Shown piece by piece: positions 8,500 to 17,372 of a DNA stretch of 64,000 bases (the first letter of the stretch is position 1; each line of letters opens with the position of its first letter). The stretch covers positions 670,975 to 734,974 of the forward strand of contig NZ_JH815198.1 of NCBI RefSeq assembly GCF_000296445.1, in the 5' to 3' direction. This stretch comes from Slackia piriformis YIT 12062. GTDB lineage: Bacteria; Actinomycetota; Coriobacteriia; Coriobacteriales; Eggerthellaceae. The position numbers and the translations under genes were made by a program. The notes below the pieces were generated by a model. It was not told where the DNA came from, searched no databases, and saw nothing but the letters and a program-made list of their open reading frames with translations.

Positions 8500-9855
8500 A
8501 TGTCCATGCTTTCCCAAAAGACATTTTGCCTGTATACGTACGGCTGCCAAATGAACGAGCATGATTCTGAGCGCATCGCCGGCATGCTCGAATCGCACGG
8601 GGCGGTGCAGGTCTCTTCGGTGGAGCAGGCAGAAATCGCCATCTTCGTAACTTGCTGCATTCGTGAGGCGGCGGATGTTCGCCTCATGGGCCAGGTCGCA
8701 TCCATTAAAAACATTCCCCTTCCGCAGGGAAGCGAGCTTTCGAAGCGCATCGTATGCATCGGCGGGTGCATCGGGCAACGCGATGCCGAAAAGCTCCCTG
8801 AGGCGCTTCCTCATGTCGATGTCGTGTTCGGAACTCAGAATATCGAGCATCTCGTATCTTTGATCGAAGCGGCCATCATCCAAGGGGGCCACCAGGTCGA
8901 GGTGCTGGATTCTTCCACGTCATTTTCCACCGAGCTTCCATCGAAGCGCGTGCATCCTTGGTCGGCTTGGTTGCCGGTCACGGTGGGCTGCAATAATTTC
9001 TGCACATACTGCATCGTGCCATATGTGCGCGGACGCGAGCGTTCTCGTACGCTCGAAGACGTGGTCGAAGAGGCGCGCGGCCTTGTCGCGGATGGCGTGA
9101 AGGAAATCACTCTTCTTGGTCAGAACGTCAATTCGTACGGTCGCGACCTGTACGGCGAGCCTCGCTTCGCGGACGTTCTGCGTGGCGTGGCGGAAACGGG
9201 CGTGGAGCGTCTTCGCTTCGCAACGTCGCATCCGAAGGACCTGACGCGCGAGGTCATAGAGCTCTACGGCTCTCTTGGCAACCTCATGCCGTCGCTTCAT
9301 CTGCCGGTTCAGTCGGGAAGCGATGCGATACTCAAGGCCATGAACCGTCGCTACACCGCCGAGCACTATCTCGGACTTATCGAAGAGGTTCGCAAGGTCA
9401 ATCCCGACATCTCGTTTTCGACCGACATCATCGTGGGCTTTCCCGGGGAAACCGAAGAGGATTTCCAGGCGACCTATGATCTGGTCGAACGCGTAGGGTA
9501 TTCGCAAGTCTTCACGTTTATCTACTCGCGACGTGAGGGTACGCCGGCCGCTTCTATGCAAGACGATACGCCGCACGAGGTTATACAGCGCAGGTTCGAC
9601 TCCCTGGTCGACCTTGTTCAGGAGAACGCTTTCGCTCAGAATCAGAGGTTCGTGGGAAGAACCGTCGACGTGCTTGTGGAGGGTGCTTCGAAACGCGATG
9701 AGCGCGTTTTGGCCGGTCATAGCCCGCACAATATCACCGTGCATGCGCCGCTTCCCGAAGGGGTGCGTATCGACGATATCGTAGGAACTGTTGTTCCTGT
9801 TCGTATCGATGAGGCAAAGGCATGGTATCTTTCCGGGGCGATGCTGCGTGACTAA
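8500..9855 (+). CDS. miaB: tRNA-2-methylthio-N6-dimethylallyladenosine synthase MiaB
   Basis: Radical-SAM enzyme that methylthiolates N6-isopentenyladenosine at tRNA position 37. The 451-residue protein has the N-terminal cluster cysteines (C16 in YGCQMNEHDS, C52 or C53, C90 in CIGGC), the radical-SAM motif CNNFCTYC at 164-171, and a C-terminal TRAM domain. YGCQMNEHDSE is the MiaB-specific signature and separates it from RimO at 806. AAAAGGAG precedes the ATG. miaA overlaps its end by 8 bases, so the two steps of the same modification are translationally coupled. Confidence 0.97.
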   Translation: MSMLSQKTFCLYTYGCQMNEHDSERIAGMLESHGAVQVSSVEQAEIAIFVTCCIREAADVRLMGQVASIKNIPLPQGSELSKRIVCIGGCIGQRDAEKLPEALPHVDVVFGTQNIEHLVSLIEAAIIQGGHQVEVLDSSTSFSTELPSKRVHPWSAWLPVTVGCNNFCTYCIVPYVRGRERSRTLEDVVEEARGLVADGVKEITLLGQNVNSYGRDLYGEPRFADVLRGVAETGVERLRFATSHPKDLTREVIELYGSLGNLMPSLHLPVQSGSDAILKAMNRRYTAEHYLGLIEEVRKVNPDISFSTDIIVGFPGETEEDFQATYDLVERVGYSQVFTFIYSRREGTPAASMQDDTPHEVIQRRFDSLVDLVQENAFAQNQRFVGRTVDVLVEGASKRDERVLAGHSPHNITVHAPLPEGVRIDDIVGTVVPVRIDEAKAWYLSGAMLRD

Positions 9856-10810
9856 TCCCGAATACGCCCTCCCGATCGAGCGACCCGTCGTCTGCGTCGT
9901 CGGCCCGACGGCTTCGGGGAAAACGGACGTTGCGCAGGAGATGGCCCTACGCCTCGGCGCCTCGGTCATCTCGGCCGACTCCATGCAGATTTATCGCGGC
10001 ATGGACATAGGAACGGGGAAGATTCTTCCTGCCGATCGCAAGGTCGTGCATTACGGCATTGACATCTGCGATCCGGGCGAGGCGTATTCCGCCGCTTTGT
10101 TTCAGCGATATGCGCGTGAGCTGTTCGAGAGGGCCGATCGCGCAGGGAAGACCAGCGTTCTGGCGGGCGGCACGGGGCTGTATGTTCGAGCCACAATTGA
10201 CGATTACAACTTTCCTTATGGCGAGCAGGTCGAAAACCCGGTTCGAACGGCGTATCAGCGTTTCCTCGAAGAGCATGGAGCGCAGGCTCTCTGGGAAGAG
10301 CTCGCCAAGATCGACGCCGAGAGTGCGGGCCTTATCCATCCTAACAACACACGTCGCGTCATACGTGCCTTTGAGATGATTGAGCTCGAAGGCACGACAT
10401 ACGCCCGCCAGCATGAGGGGTTCTCTCATATGGCTCAATTCGTGCCCGCGGTTTTTGTCGGATTAGCGGTTGATCCCGATATTTTGAAACGCCGCATCGA
10501 CGCGCGCGTCGATGCAATGGTCGAACGTGGGCTTGTCGAGGAGGTCGAATTCTTGCTATCGCAGGGTTTCGAATCCGCGCTCACCGCGCGCGAGGCCATA
10601 GGGTACAAAGAAATCGTTGCTGCACTGCGAGGGGAATGCACGCTTGATGCGGCGATCGACGAGATAAAGCTTGCCACGCGCCGCTACGCGAAGCGCCAGC
10701 GAACTTGGTGGCGCAAGGATGGTCGCATTGCATGGATCGATGCCGACGATGCCGATGTTTCTCGAATCGCTGATGAGGCGATGGCGCTTCTGGACTCGCA
10801 CGAGGGCTGA
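9848..10810 (+). CDS. miaA: tRNA dimethylallyltransferase MiaA
   Basis: Transfers a dimethylallyl group to A37 of tRNAs reading UNN codons, the step before MiaB. The 320-residue protein has the P-loop GPTASGKTD near its start, SADSMQIYRGMDIGTGK, LAGGTGLYVRA, and the C-terminal TRRYAKRQRTWWR motif. The start is taken as GTG 9848, overlapping the miaB stop. A longer version beginning near 9809 would add residues unlike the family. The ribosome-binding site is weak (GGGGCG), as expected for a coupled start. Confidence 0.95.
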   Translation: MTNPEYALPIERPVVCVVGPTASGKTDVAQEMALRLGASVISADSMQIYRGMDIGTGKILPADRKVVHYGIDICDPGEAYSAALFQRYARELFERADRAGKTSVLAGGTGLYVRATIDDYNFPYGEQVENPVRTAYQRFLEEHGAQALWEELAKIDAESAGLIHPNNTRRVIRAFEMIELEGTTYARQHEGFSHMAQFVPAVFVGLAVDPDILKRRIDARVDAMVERGLVEEVEFLLSQGFESALTAREAIGYKEIVAALRGECTLDAAIDEIKLATRRYAKRQRTWWRKDGRIAWIDADDADVSRIADEAMALLDSHEG

Positions 10811-10899
10811 CGAGGGGTTTTTCGTGTCGTTTCGGGGCTTTGGAGCAATCGCCCCATCATGGCGAAGGCGATATTTCATTGATGACCGGAGGAGGACCT

Positions 10900-12201
10900 G
10901 TGTCGTTTGCTGATATGTCTCAAGAAAGTTTTACGGGCGACGCTGAACGGGCTGTTCTTGTCGGCATTGATTACAAAGACGCTCTCGAATCGCTTCTCGA
11001 GTCGTCGCTTGCCGAGCTTGCGCGCCTGACCGATACGGCAGGCGCGGTTGTCGTCGCAACCGTCTCGCAGCGTCTTGACGCTCCGAACCCCCGAACGTTC
11101 GTCGGGTCGGGCAAGGCGGAAGAAATTGCCGATTTATGCCGCTCTTTCGCAGCGGATGTCGTCATCTTCGATGAAGAGCTGACCCCGTCGCAGCAGAGCA
11201 ACCTCGAAAAAGCCATGCCGCGCGATGTCAAGGTAATTGACCGTACGGCGCTCATTCTCGATATCTTCGCGCTTCATGCCACCACGAAAGAGGGCAGGCT
11301 ACAAGTTCGCCTTGCGCAGAATCAATATCTTCTTCCCCGTCTTCGTGGCATGTGGGCGCACCTTGCGAGCAATCGCATGGGCGGCGGCGTAGGGTCTCGA
11401 TTCGGCGAGGGCGAAAGCCAGCTCGAGGTCGACCGCCGCATGGTGCGCAAGCGCATAACGTCCATTCGTCGCGAGCTCGAACAGGTGTCTCGCATGCGCC
11501 AAACGCAGCGCAGCGCTCGGTACGCATCGGGCGTTTTCAAAGTCGCCGAAGCGGGCTATACCAACGCCGGCAAATCGAGTCTGCTCAACCGGCTTTCGGG
11601 CTCCGACGTCCTCAGCTACGACAAGCTGTTCGCGACGCTCGATTCCACCACTCGCAAGCTCGTTCTTCCCGAAGGCAGGGAGGTTACGCTTACGGACACG
11701 GTTGGGTTCATTCAGAAGCTACCGACAACGCTCGTGGAAGCTTTCAAAAGCACGCTTGATGAGATTCGAGGTGCTGACTTGATTCTTCATGTGGTCGATG
11801 CGTCTTCCGACGAGCGAGATGCCCAGATGCGCGCCGTGGAAGGCACGCTCGAACAGATCGGCGCGCAAGGTATTTCCCGCATACTCGTTTTCAATAAAAT
11901 CGATCTCGTTGAGCCTTCGGTTCGTGCGGCGCTTTCCGCGCGCTTTCCTTCAGCGGTGCTTGTTTCTGCAGAAACGGGAGAGGGAGCTGATTCCCTGATA
12001 GAGGCCATTGCCCGTGCCGCTTCCGCAAGCGAGAAGGTTATGGAAGTGCTCGTGCCGTATTCGCGAGGCGATGTTGTCTCCATCGCCCACGAGCGGTGTT
12101 CGGTCCTCGCCGAGTCGTACGACGAAAGGGGCACGGCGCTTACGGTGCGCGTGCCGAGCGACCTTACGGCCCTATTCGAAGGGTATGCGCTTTCGGACTA
12201 A
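10900..12201 (+). CDS. hflX: Ribosome-associated GTPase HflX
   Basis: GTPase that binds and splits stalled or stressed ribosomes. The 433-residue protein has the HflX N-terminal domain with VGSGKAEEIADL, then a coiled coil. The G domain carries G1 GYTNAGKSSLLNRL, the G2 threonine region LDSTTR, G3 DTVGFIQKLP and G4 NKIDL. GTG 10900 is chosen because GGAGGAGG lies just upstream; earlier in-frame ATGs at 10840 and 10882 lack such a site. It follows miaA by 89 bases, echoing the miaA-hfq-hflX linkage of other bacteria. Confidence 0.95.
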   Translation: MSFADMSQESFTGDAERAVLVGIDYKDALESLLESSLAELARLTDTAGAVVVATVSQRLDAPNPRTFVGSGKAEEIADLCRSFAADVVIFDEELTPSQQSNLEKAMPRDVKVIDRTALILDIFALHATTKEGRLQVRLAQNQYLLPRLRGMWAHLASNRMGGGVGSRFGEGESQLEVDRRMVRKRITSIRRELEQVSRMRQTQRSARYASGVFKVAEAGYTNAGKSSLLNRLSGSDVLSYDKLFATLDSTTRKLVLPEGREVTLTDTVGFIQKLPTTLVEAFKSTLDEIRGADLILHVVDASSDERDAQMRAVEGTLEQIGAQGISRILVFNKIDLVEPSVRAALSARFPSAVLVSAETGEGADSLIEAIARAASASEKVMEVLVPYSRGDVVSIAHERCSVLAESYDERGTALTVRVPSDLTALFEGYALSD

Positions 12202-12255
12202 GACCAGGTTGCTTCTTTGCCGAAGCGTCCGCCGTTCAAGATGGAGCGCGGTTAA

Positions 12256-12284
12256 GACGGGAGCCCCGTAATGGGGCTCCCGTC
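12256..12284. terminator. Bidirectional terminator between hflX and lexA
   Basis: A perfect 12-bp stem (GACGGGAGCCCC / GGGGCTCCCGTC) with a 5-base loop (12268-12272) lies between the convergent ends of hflX and lexA. It has little T tail on either side. Confidence 0.8.
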
Positions 12285-12303
12285 CTGTTTCGGGCGCGAG
12301 TCG

Positions 12304-12987
12304 CTAGAGCCTTCTAAACACCGCGACGACTTTGCCTGCAATAATGACGTCTTCCCGCACGATAATAGGTTCCATGCTGGAGTTTTCGGGCTGAAGGCGA
12401 ATATGGTCGCGTTCCTTGAAGAAGCGCTTGACCGTGGCGCCGTCATCGATGACGGCGACTACGATATCTCCGTTTGTAGCGGTGGGCTGTTCTTTGACGA
12501 CGACGTAATCGCCGTCGTTAATGCCGATTTCCACCATGGAGTCTCCGCGTACTTTCAAAAGGAACGAGCTGGAGTCTCCGACGATTTCTGTCGGAAGGGG
12601 GATTGTCTCGGTGACGTTTTGTTCGGCGAGTATAGGAAGGCCTGCGGCGACGTTTCCTACCACAGGCAATGAGACGATATTGGAAAACTCCCCGACGCCG
12701 ACGGGCGGCTCGCTTGTCGTATTGGCCGGGGCGGGGGATGCATTGCGCTCTTGGCCGACGACGGTTATGCAGCGTGATTTAAGGGGGTCGCGGTGGATGT
12801 ACCCCTTTTCCTCGAGTGTTTTCAGGTGTACATGCACCGTGGAGGGGGAAGAAAGACCAAGCCCTACGCATATGTCGCGCACGGTGGGAGCGATGCCTGT
12901 CTCTTCGATGGTCTGCGCGATGAAATCAAGCACGGCCTTCTGCTTCTTCGTGATTTTCTTCGCGTTCTTCGCTTCTGCGGCGGTCAT
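12304..12987 (-). CDS. lexA: SOS repressor LexA
   Basis: Repressor of the SOS regulon, inactivated by RecA-stimulated self-cleavage. The 227-residue protein has an N-terminal winged helix (about 10-75) with recognition region LSSPSTVHVHLKTLEEKGYI. The cleavage site is Ala115-Gly116 in GNVAAGLP, the catalytic serine is S150 in RGDSMVE, and the catalytic lysine is K187 in GATVKRFF. A proline- and threonine-rich linker lies at 84-97. AAGGAG precedes the ATG. Its promoter overlaps that of the divergent gene at 13097 and carries LexA boxes, so it is autoregulated. Confidence 0.98.
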   Translation of the reverse strand: MTAAEAKNAKKITKKQKAVLDFIAQTIEETGIAPTVRDICVGLGLSSPSTVHVHLKTLEEKGYIHRDPLKSRCITVVGQERNASPAPANTTSEPPVGVGEFSNIVSLPVVGNVAAGLPILAEQNVTETIPLPTEIVGDSSSFLLKVRGDSMVEIGINDGDYVVVKEQPTATNGDIVVAVIDDGATVKRFFKERDHIRLQPENSSMEPIIVREDVIIAGKVVAVFRRL

Positions 12988-13005
12988 GACGGCTCCTTAA
13001 ATATC

Positions 13006-13080
13006 GAACAAACGTTTGAAAAAACGTTGACACGAACTTTTGTGCGATTTATTATATATCCGAACAAAGGTTCGTTGCAA
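13006..13080. promoter_or_regulatory. Divergent SOS promoter region with three LexA boxes
   Basis: Box 1 GAACAAACGTTT (13006-13017) lies in the lexA leader. Box 2 GAACAAAGGTTC (13062-13073) lies in the spacer of the lexA promoter (minus strand -35 TTGCAA at 13080-13075, -10 TATAAT at 13056-13051). Box 3, the imperfect GAACTTTTGTGC (13034-13045), lies in the spacer of the plus-strand promoter (TTGACA 13027-13032, 17-base gap, TATTAT 13050-13055). The two -10 elements overlap, so LexA should control both directions together. Confidence 0.88.
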
Positions 13081-13096
13081 GAGTTTGGAGGATACG

Positions 13097-13483
13097 GTGA
13101 GCAATCGAAATGCATATACGTATGTACAGGGAACTTCCGCTTTGGAAATACCTCGCCAGTCTCCGTCAAATCCTAACGTTATGCGTGTTGATTTCGGCAA
13201 ATGCGCAGACCGAACCTCGTCTGCAGCCGCCCGCGACAAACATGCGCAGTTGCGTCCCCAGGTTTCCGAGGCCAATTGTCGTCGCTTTCGGGGCGAAGGG
13301 GAGTCGTCTTCTTTCACGCAAGACCTCAAGTCGGCATATCTCGCGCTCGGGGTTTCTCAGGTGTATGAGGAGTTCGAACAGGGAAACGCCGCAGGGAGCG
13401 CTGCATATCGCATCTCACCACGTGTGTCATGGGGGTTTTCCTTCGCTCTTTTCGCCTTTTCTCTTTTTGTTCTCTTGGTTTAG
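13097..13483 (+). CDS. SOS-controlled small tail-anchored membrane protein of unknown function
   Basis: A 128-residue protein starting at GTG 13097 behind GGAGGA. Residues 1-~105 are soluble and polar. The last 17 residues (WGFSFALFAFSLFVLLV) form one membrane segment directly followed by the stop, a tail-anchored layout. There is no LysM domain, unlike YneA or other Gram-positive SOS division inhibitors that lie next to lexA. The gene diverges from lexA and shares its operator region. By position and size it could be a checkpoint division inhibitor, but this is inference; I know no family for the soluble part. Confidence 0.72.
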   Translation: MSNRNAYTYVQGTSALEIPRQSPSNPNVMRVDFGKCADRTSSAAARDKHAQLRPQVSEANCRRFRGEGESSSFTQDLKSAYLALGVSQVYEEFEQGNAAGSAAYRISPRVSWGFSFALFAFSLFVLLV

Positions 13484-13660
13484 TTCGGGTTCTCTTCTGC
13501 TTTCGCGCTTTGCTCTGGTTTCGGTTTAACGCTCGGCAATCGCGCGATGGGTAAACTCCTTTCGCTGCTTATTTTCGTTCGCTGATGGCTTTTCGTGCGT
13601 GTTCTACGTTGCCCACAGGTACCATTTGCCCGTTAAAAACTATGAGAGGGGATTGCCATC

Positions 13661-14956
13661 ATGTCCGATACAACTTTGCATCACGAAGAAGGGCAGCGGG
13701 AGCGAGCCGCCGCCACGAAGCCCTGGTACAAGCGTCTCTCGCTTACTACCTGGATTTTTATAGCGCTTGTTCTCGGCGTGCTGTGCGGCTTGGGGTTGCA
13801 GTCGAACCCTGATTTTGCCGATACCTATATCAAGCCCATCGGAACGGTCTTTCTGAATCTCATTAAAATGATCGTCGTTCCCTTGGTCGTCTTCTCGATC
13901 ATGACGGGCATCATCTCGCTGCAGGACATTAAGAAAGTCGGCGCCATCGGCGGAAAGACCGTTGCCTTCTATATGATTACCACGGCGTTCGCTGTCGTTA
14001 TCGGCTTGCTGTTCGCTAACGTCTTGCATGTTGGCGGAGGTTATACGCTTCCCGCATCCGAGCTCACCTATGAGGCGAAGGAGTCCCCTTCGTTCATCGA
14101 TACTCTCGTCAATATCTTCCCGTCGAACTTCTTCCAGCCGATGGCTGACGCGACCATGCTCCAAATCATTGTTATCGCGCTGGTCTTTGGCTTCGGCATT
14201 ATCGCAGCCGGCAAGAAGGCGGAGCCCGTCGTTCACTTCGTCGAGGGCATGAACGAGGTTTGCCTCAAGGTCATACACGGCATCATTTGCTTTGCTCCTT
14301 TCGGCGTTTTCGGTCTCATCGCGCCGGTTATTGCATCGAACGGTCCTGACGTCTTGCTTCCTCTGCTGTGGCTTATCCTTGTTGCCTACCTGGCTATGGC
14401 TGCTCACCTTGTTGTGGTCTACTCCGGAATGGTTCGAGCTCTTGGAAAGATGAGCCCTATCGCGTTTTTCCGCGGCATTGCACCTGCGTTCTTGTTCGCC
14501 TTCTCTTCGGCAAGCTCCGTCGGCACGCTTCCTATGAATATGGACTGCACGCGCAAGATGGGCGCTAGCAAGGAAATGACAAGCTTCGTCTTGCCTCTCG
14601 GCGCTACGATCAATATGGATGGCACCGCGATTTACCAGGGTGTCTGTGCCGTGTTCATCGCTCAGGTTTTCGGCATCGACCTGACCATCCAGCAGCAGCT
14701 CGTTATTGTGCTGACGACGGTCCTTGCTTCTATCGGCACGGCGGGCGTACCCGGCTCCGGCATGATTATGCTTGCTATGGTTCTTACCTCGGTCAATCTG
14801 CCCGTCGAAGGCATCGCCCTTGTTGCGGGCGTCGATCGCATCCTCGACATGATGCGCACGGCTCTCAACATCACGGGCGATTCCGCTTGCTGCATCTGCA
14901 TCGATTCCATGGACAAGCGCAAGAAGCAGAAGAAGTCCCAGAAGGCGCAAGCGTAA
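13661..14956 (+). CDS. Dicarboxylate/amino acid:cation symporter (DAACS/SLC1 family)
   Basis: Secondary transporter taking up dicarboxylates or acidic/neutral amino acids with Na+ or H+. The 431-residue membrane protein has eight helices plus two re-entrant loops. The diagnostic motifs are the serine-rich FAFSSASSVGTLP (first hairpin) and NMDGTAIYQ. The second hairpin, GTAGVPGSGMIML, and the substrate-site region DRILDMMRTALNITGD follow. The C-terminus is lysine-rich. The substrate cannot be fixed from sequence. AGAGGGGA precedes the ATG. It is a single-gene unit with its own terminator. Confidence 0.93.
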   Translation: MSDTTLHHEEGQRERAAATKPWYKRLSLTTWIFIALVLGVLCGLGLQSNPDFADTYIKPIGTVFLNLIKMIVVPLVVFSIMTGIISLQDIKKVGAIGGKTVAFYMITTAFAVVIGLLFANVLHVGGGYTLPASELTYEAKESPSFIDTLVNIFPSNFFQPMADATMLQIIVIALVFGFGIIAAGKKAEPVVHFVEGMNEVCLKVIHGIICFAPFGVFGLIAPVIASNGPDVLLPLLWLILVAYLAMAAHLVVVYSGMVRALGKMSPIAFFRGIAPAFLFAFSSASSVGTLPMNMDCTRKMGASKEMTSFVLPLGATINMDGTAIYQGVCAVFIAQVFGIDLTIQQQLVIVLTTVLASIGTAGVPGSGMIMLAMVLTSVNLPVEGIALVAGVDRILDMMRTALNITGDSACCICIDSMDKRKKQKKSQKAQA

Positions 14957-15001
14957 CGTACAGGAGCAAATGCGACGTTTACGTTTTTTGTAATCTTGGA
15001 G

Positions 15002-15029
15002 GAGACGGCTGCAAAGCCGTCTCTTTTTT
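15002..15029 (+). terminator. Rho-independent terminator after the symporter
   Basis: A perfect 9-bp stem (GAGACGGCT / AGCCGTCTC) with loop GCAA (15011-15014) is followed by TTTTTT. Confidence 0.93.
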
Positions 15030-15131
15030 GTTTGAAGGTGCGAATTTCACACCCTGCTCTGAGTTTTCGTTTCAAGCGTGTATGATAGGCGCCGTATTGA
15101 TTAGCCTGCCATACGGCAGAAGGAGGATTTC

Positions 15132-15584
15132 ATGCGTTGTCCGGCTTGTGGCCATCCAGAATCGAAGGTAGTAGACTCCCGCCCTTCCGACGAATTCAAT
15201 TCCATTCGCCGCCGCCGTGAATGCCTGAAATGCGGCAGTCGCTTCACTACCTACGAACGTATGGGCGACAATCCCGTCATTGTTATCAAGTCCGACGGTA
15301 CGAGCCAGGTTTTCGACCGCGAGAAGCTCTATCGTGGCATCAGCATCGCCTGCGCAAAGCGTCCGAATATCCCCAATGAGAAAAAATCCGAAATTATCGA
15401 CCAGATTGAAGCGGAATTGCGCAACTCGGGTCGCATGGAGATAAATTCGAAAGACCTCGGCGATATCGTCCTCGAGCACCTCAAAGGGCTCGATGATGTT
15501 GCGTATATCCGATTCGCCAGTGTATATAAAGACTTCCAAACCATCGAGGAATTTCAAGAGGCGCTGCGAGGACTCGAGGACTAG
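15132..15584 (+). CDS. nrdR: Transcriptional repressor NrdR
   Basis: Nucleotide-sensing repressor of ribonucleotide reductase genes. The 150-residue protein has an N-terminal zinc ribbon (MRCPACG ... RRRECLKCGSRFTTYER) and an ATP-cone domain starting PVIVIKSDGTSQVFDREKL. This is the standard NrdR length. GAAGGAGG precedes the ATG. No ribonucleotide reductase gene is in the window, so its targets lie elsewhere. dut, another nucleotide-pool gene, follows after a terminator. Confidence 0.97.
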   Translation: MRCPACGHPESKVVDSRPSDEFNSIRRRRECLKCGSRFTTYERMGDNPVIVIKSDGTSQVFDREKLYRGISIACAKRPNIPNEKKSEIIDQIEAELRNSGRMEINSKDLGDIVLEHLKGLDDVAYIRFASVYKDFQTIEEFQEALRGLED

Positions 15585-15622
15585 CCGGCCGTTACGGTGA
15601 AGCGTCTTTTGCTTAAAGCTGA

Positions 15623-15650
15623 TGAAAGGGCGGCTGCAGCCGCCCTTTCA
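15623..15650 (+). terminator. Terminator-like perfect palindrome after nrdR
   Basis: A perfect 28-base palindrome centred on CTGCAG, with arms TGAAAGGGCGGCTG and CAGCCGCCCTTTCA, lies between nrdR and dut. Confidence 0.78.
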
Positions 15651-15724
15651 TATTGCCTCCACGTCGCATGCGTGGTTTTCTAGGCGAACACGCATGCGTT
15701 TATCACACAACGAAGGAGTAGAAC

Positions 15725-16171
15725 ATGACCGATTCCCTATCCATACCTTTGACTGCCCTTGTTGACGGGGTTGAAATTCCGTCTTACGCGTACCCCGGCG
15801 ATGCCGGCATGGATCTTCGCTCTATCGAGAGCCTCGAGATTAAGCCGTTCGAACGAACCTTGGTTTCGACCGGAATCGCCATTGCCATTCCGGAAGGATA
15901 CGCCGGCTTCGTTCAGCCGCGTAGCGGCCTTGCCATCAAACAAGGCGTAACCGTGCTCAATACCCCGGGTCTCATTGACAGTCATTATCGGGGAGAACTC
16001 AAAGTCGCGCTGATCAATCTCGACCCAAACAACGTCTTCCAGGTCAAGCCGGGCGATCGCATCGCCCAACTCGTCATCCAAAAAGTTGAACAGGTGGTTT
16101 GGAATGTGGTTTCCTCGCTCAATGAAACCGAGCGAGGAAAAGGAGGCTTCGGCTCGAGCGGCGTGGCGTAA
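15725..16171 (+). CDS. dut: Deoxyuridine 5'-triphosphate nucleotidohydrolase
   Basis: Hydrolyses dUTP to dUMP and pyrophosphate, keeping uracil out of DNA and supplying dTMP synthesis. The 148-residue protein shows all five trimeric dUTPase motifs in order: PGDAGMDLRS, PRSGLAIK, GLIDSHYRGEL, GDRIAQLVI and RGKGGFGSSG. AAGGAG lies upstream of the ATG. The gene converges on degV across a strong terminator. Confidence 0.97.
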   Translation: MTDSLSIPLTALVDGVEIPSYAYPGDAGMDLRSIESLEIKPFERTLVSTGIAIAIPEGYAGFVQPRSGLAIKQGVTVLNTPGLIDSHYRGELKVALINLDPNNVFQVKPGDRIAQLVIQKVEQVVWNVVSSLNETERGKGGFGSSGVA

Positions 16172-16192
16172 AAAGCAGAGACTATTCTGGGG

Positions 16193-16218
16193 TCGGCGGA
16201 TGCATCTGCATCCGCCGA
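16193..16218. terminator. Bidirectional terminator between dut and degV
   Basis: A 12-bp stem (TCGGCGGATGCA / TGCATCCGCCGA) separated by only two bases lies between convergent genes. On the plus strand TTATTTTT follows a few bases later. Confidence 0.85.
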
Positions 16219-16222
16219 TTCG

Positions 16223-17092
16223 TTATTTTTCCGTTCCGACGAAGAAAAGCGCCAGGGTCCCCGGGCCTGAATGCGCTCCGATGACCGGGTCTACGTAGTT
16301 GACGACAAAATCGGTGACGCCGAGGCGTTCGGTTATTTCCAGCTTGAGCAGTTCGACATCCTCGATGCAGTCGCCGTGGGTGATGAAGACGGTTTGAGAC
16401 GCCGGATCGATGGCGGTTTTCTCCATGTGATCGACAAGAGCCTTGATGGACTTCTTGCGTCCGCGAACTTTCCCCATCGGAATAAGAGCGCCCTTGTTGT
16501 CAACGTGAAGCACCGGCTTGATGTTGAGCATCGTGCCCGCCCAGGCGCTCGTGCGGCTCACGCGTCCGCCGCGGAACAGAAACATCAAGTCGTCGACGGT
16601 GAACCAGTGGCACAAATGGTCTCGCATCTGAACGACGAAATCGCCGACTTCGTCGAGCGTTGCTCCTTCTTGCGCTTTCTTGCAGGCGAGGTAGACGAGC
16701 ATGCCTTGGCCGCCCGATGCCGCGAACGTCTCTTCGGCTCGCAGGGTGCGCTCTGGGTATTCTCCGGAGAGCTGCTCCATAAGAAGGGCCGTTGCCTGGT
16801 AGGTTCCGGAAAGAGCGCTCGAGAAGCCCAGATAGAGAACGTCGTCTCCCTGTTCGAGAATGGCGCGCAACGTATCCTCGGTCTCTTGCATGTTGGGAAG
16901 GGATGTGGTGATTACCTTGCCCTCTCGCATCATGGTGTAGAACTGCTTGAGGTCGGTTTTCGCCCCCTTGAGATAGCTGCGGTGCTCCATTCCGTCCACC
17001 ATGAATGTCAGCGGCAAAACTTCCAGACCGAATTCGTCAATCATCTCTTCGACGAGATTGCTGGCGGAGTCGGTCACAATGCGGTAAGCCAT
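16223..17092 (-). CDS. DegV family fatty-acid-binding protein
   Basis: A 289-residue two-domain DegV/FakB-like protein that binds a fatty acid in a buried pocket. FakB proteins present fatty acids to the FakA kinase for phospholipid synthesis. The N-terminus IVTDSASNL, the pocket loop TSLPNMQE and the FSSALSGTYQA motif are characteristic. RGGRVSRTSAWAG and IGAHSGPGTLALFF follow in the C-terminal part. ATG 17092 behind GAAGGAGA is chosen over an upstream in-frame ATG. No fakA is in the window, so a FakB role is inferred from the family only. Confidence 0.92.
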   Translation of the reverse strand: MAYRIVTDSASNLVEEMIDEFGLEVLPLTFMVDGMEHRSYLKGAKTDLKQFYTMMREGKVITTSLPNMQETEDTLRAILEQGDDVLYLGFSSALSGTYQATALLMEQLSGEYPERTLRAEETFAASGGQGMLVYLACKKAQEGATLDEVGDFVVQMRDHLCHWFTVDDLMFLFRGGRVSRTSAWAGTMLNIKPVLHVDNKGALIPMGKVRGRKKSIKALVDHMEKTAIDPASQTVFITHGDCIEDVELLKLEITERLGVTDFVVNYVDPVIGAHSGPGTLALFFVGTEK

Positions 17093-17297
17093 GAGTTCTC
17101 CTTCTGTTGTCTCGGGGCCGGCATTGCGTCGAGTGCGCCTTAACGGACTGCTCCTCATCACCTGCGGCGCAACGAGGATTAAGTCGCGTTTCGACTTGCG
17201 GCATGCAATCGGCCAGGATAGGAAAGAGTATAGACTTTGTGGATGGGGCCGTACGAAACTTTATCGAATACATGGCGTGGAATGTCACAATTTTCCC

Positions 17298-17303
17298 TAT
17301 AAT
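17298..17303 (+). promoter_or_regulatory. Candidate -10 element for ileS
   Basis: A perfect TATAAT lies 70 bases upstream of the ileS start. No good -35 is visible at the right distance (the best is GCGTGG). I see no T-box antiterminator signature in the 17093-17372 leader. Confidence 0.45.
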
Positions 17304-17372
17304 AGACAAATTGCGCGCAATACGCCGCGCTGTAGTGCCTGTGCGATTTGAATGAAAGGATCGGAGTACACG

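Noticed and set aside
17093-17372. Possible T-box riboswitch upstream of ileS
   Set aside because: Many Gram-positive ileS genes have one, but no antiterminator core or terminator/sequestrator helix is recognisable here; only a TATAAT element stands out.
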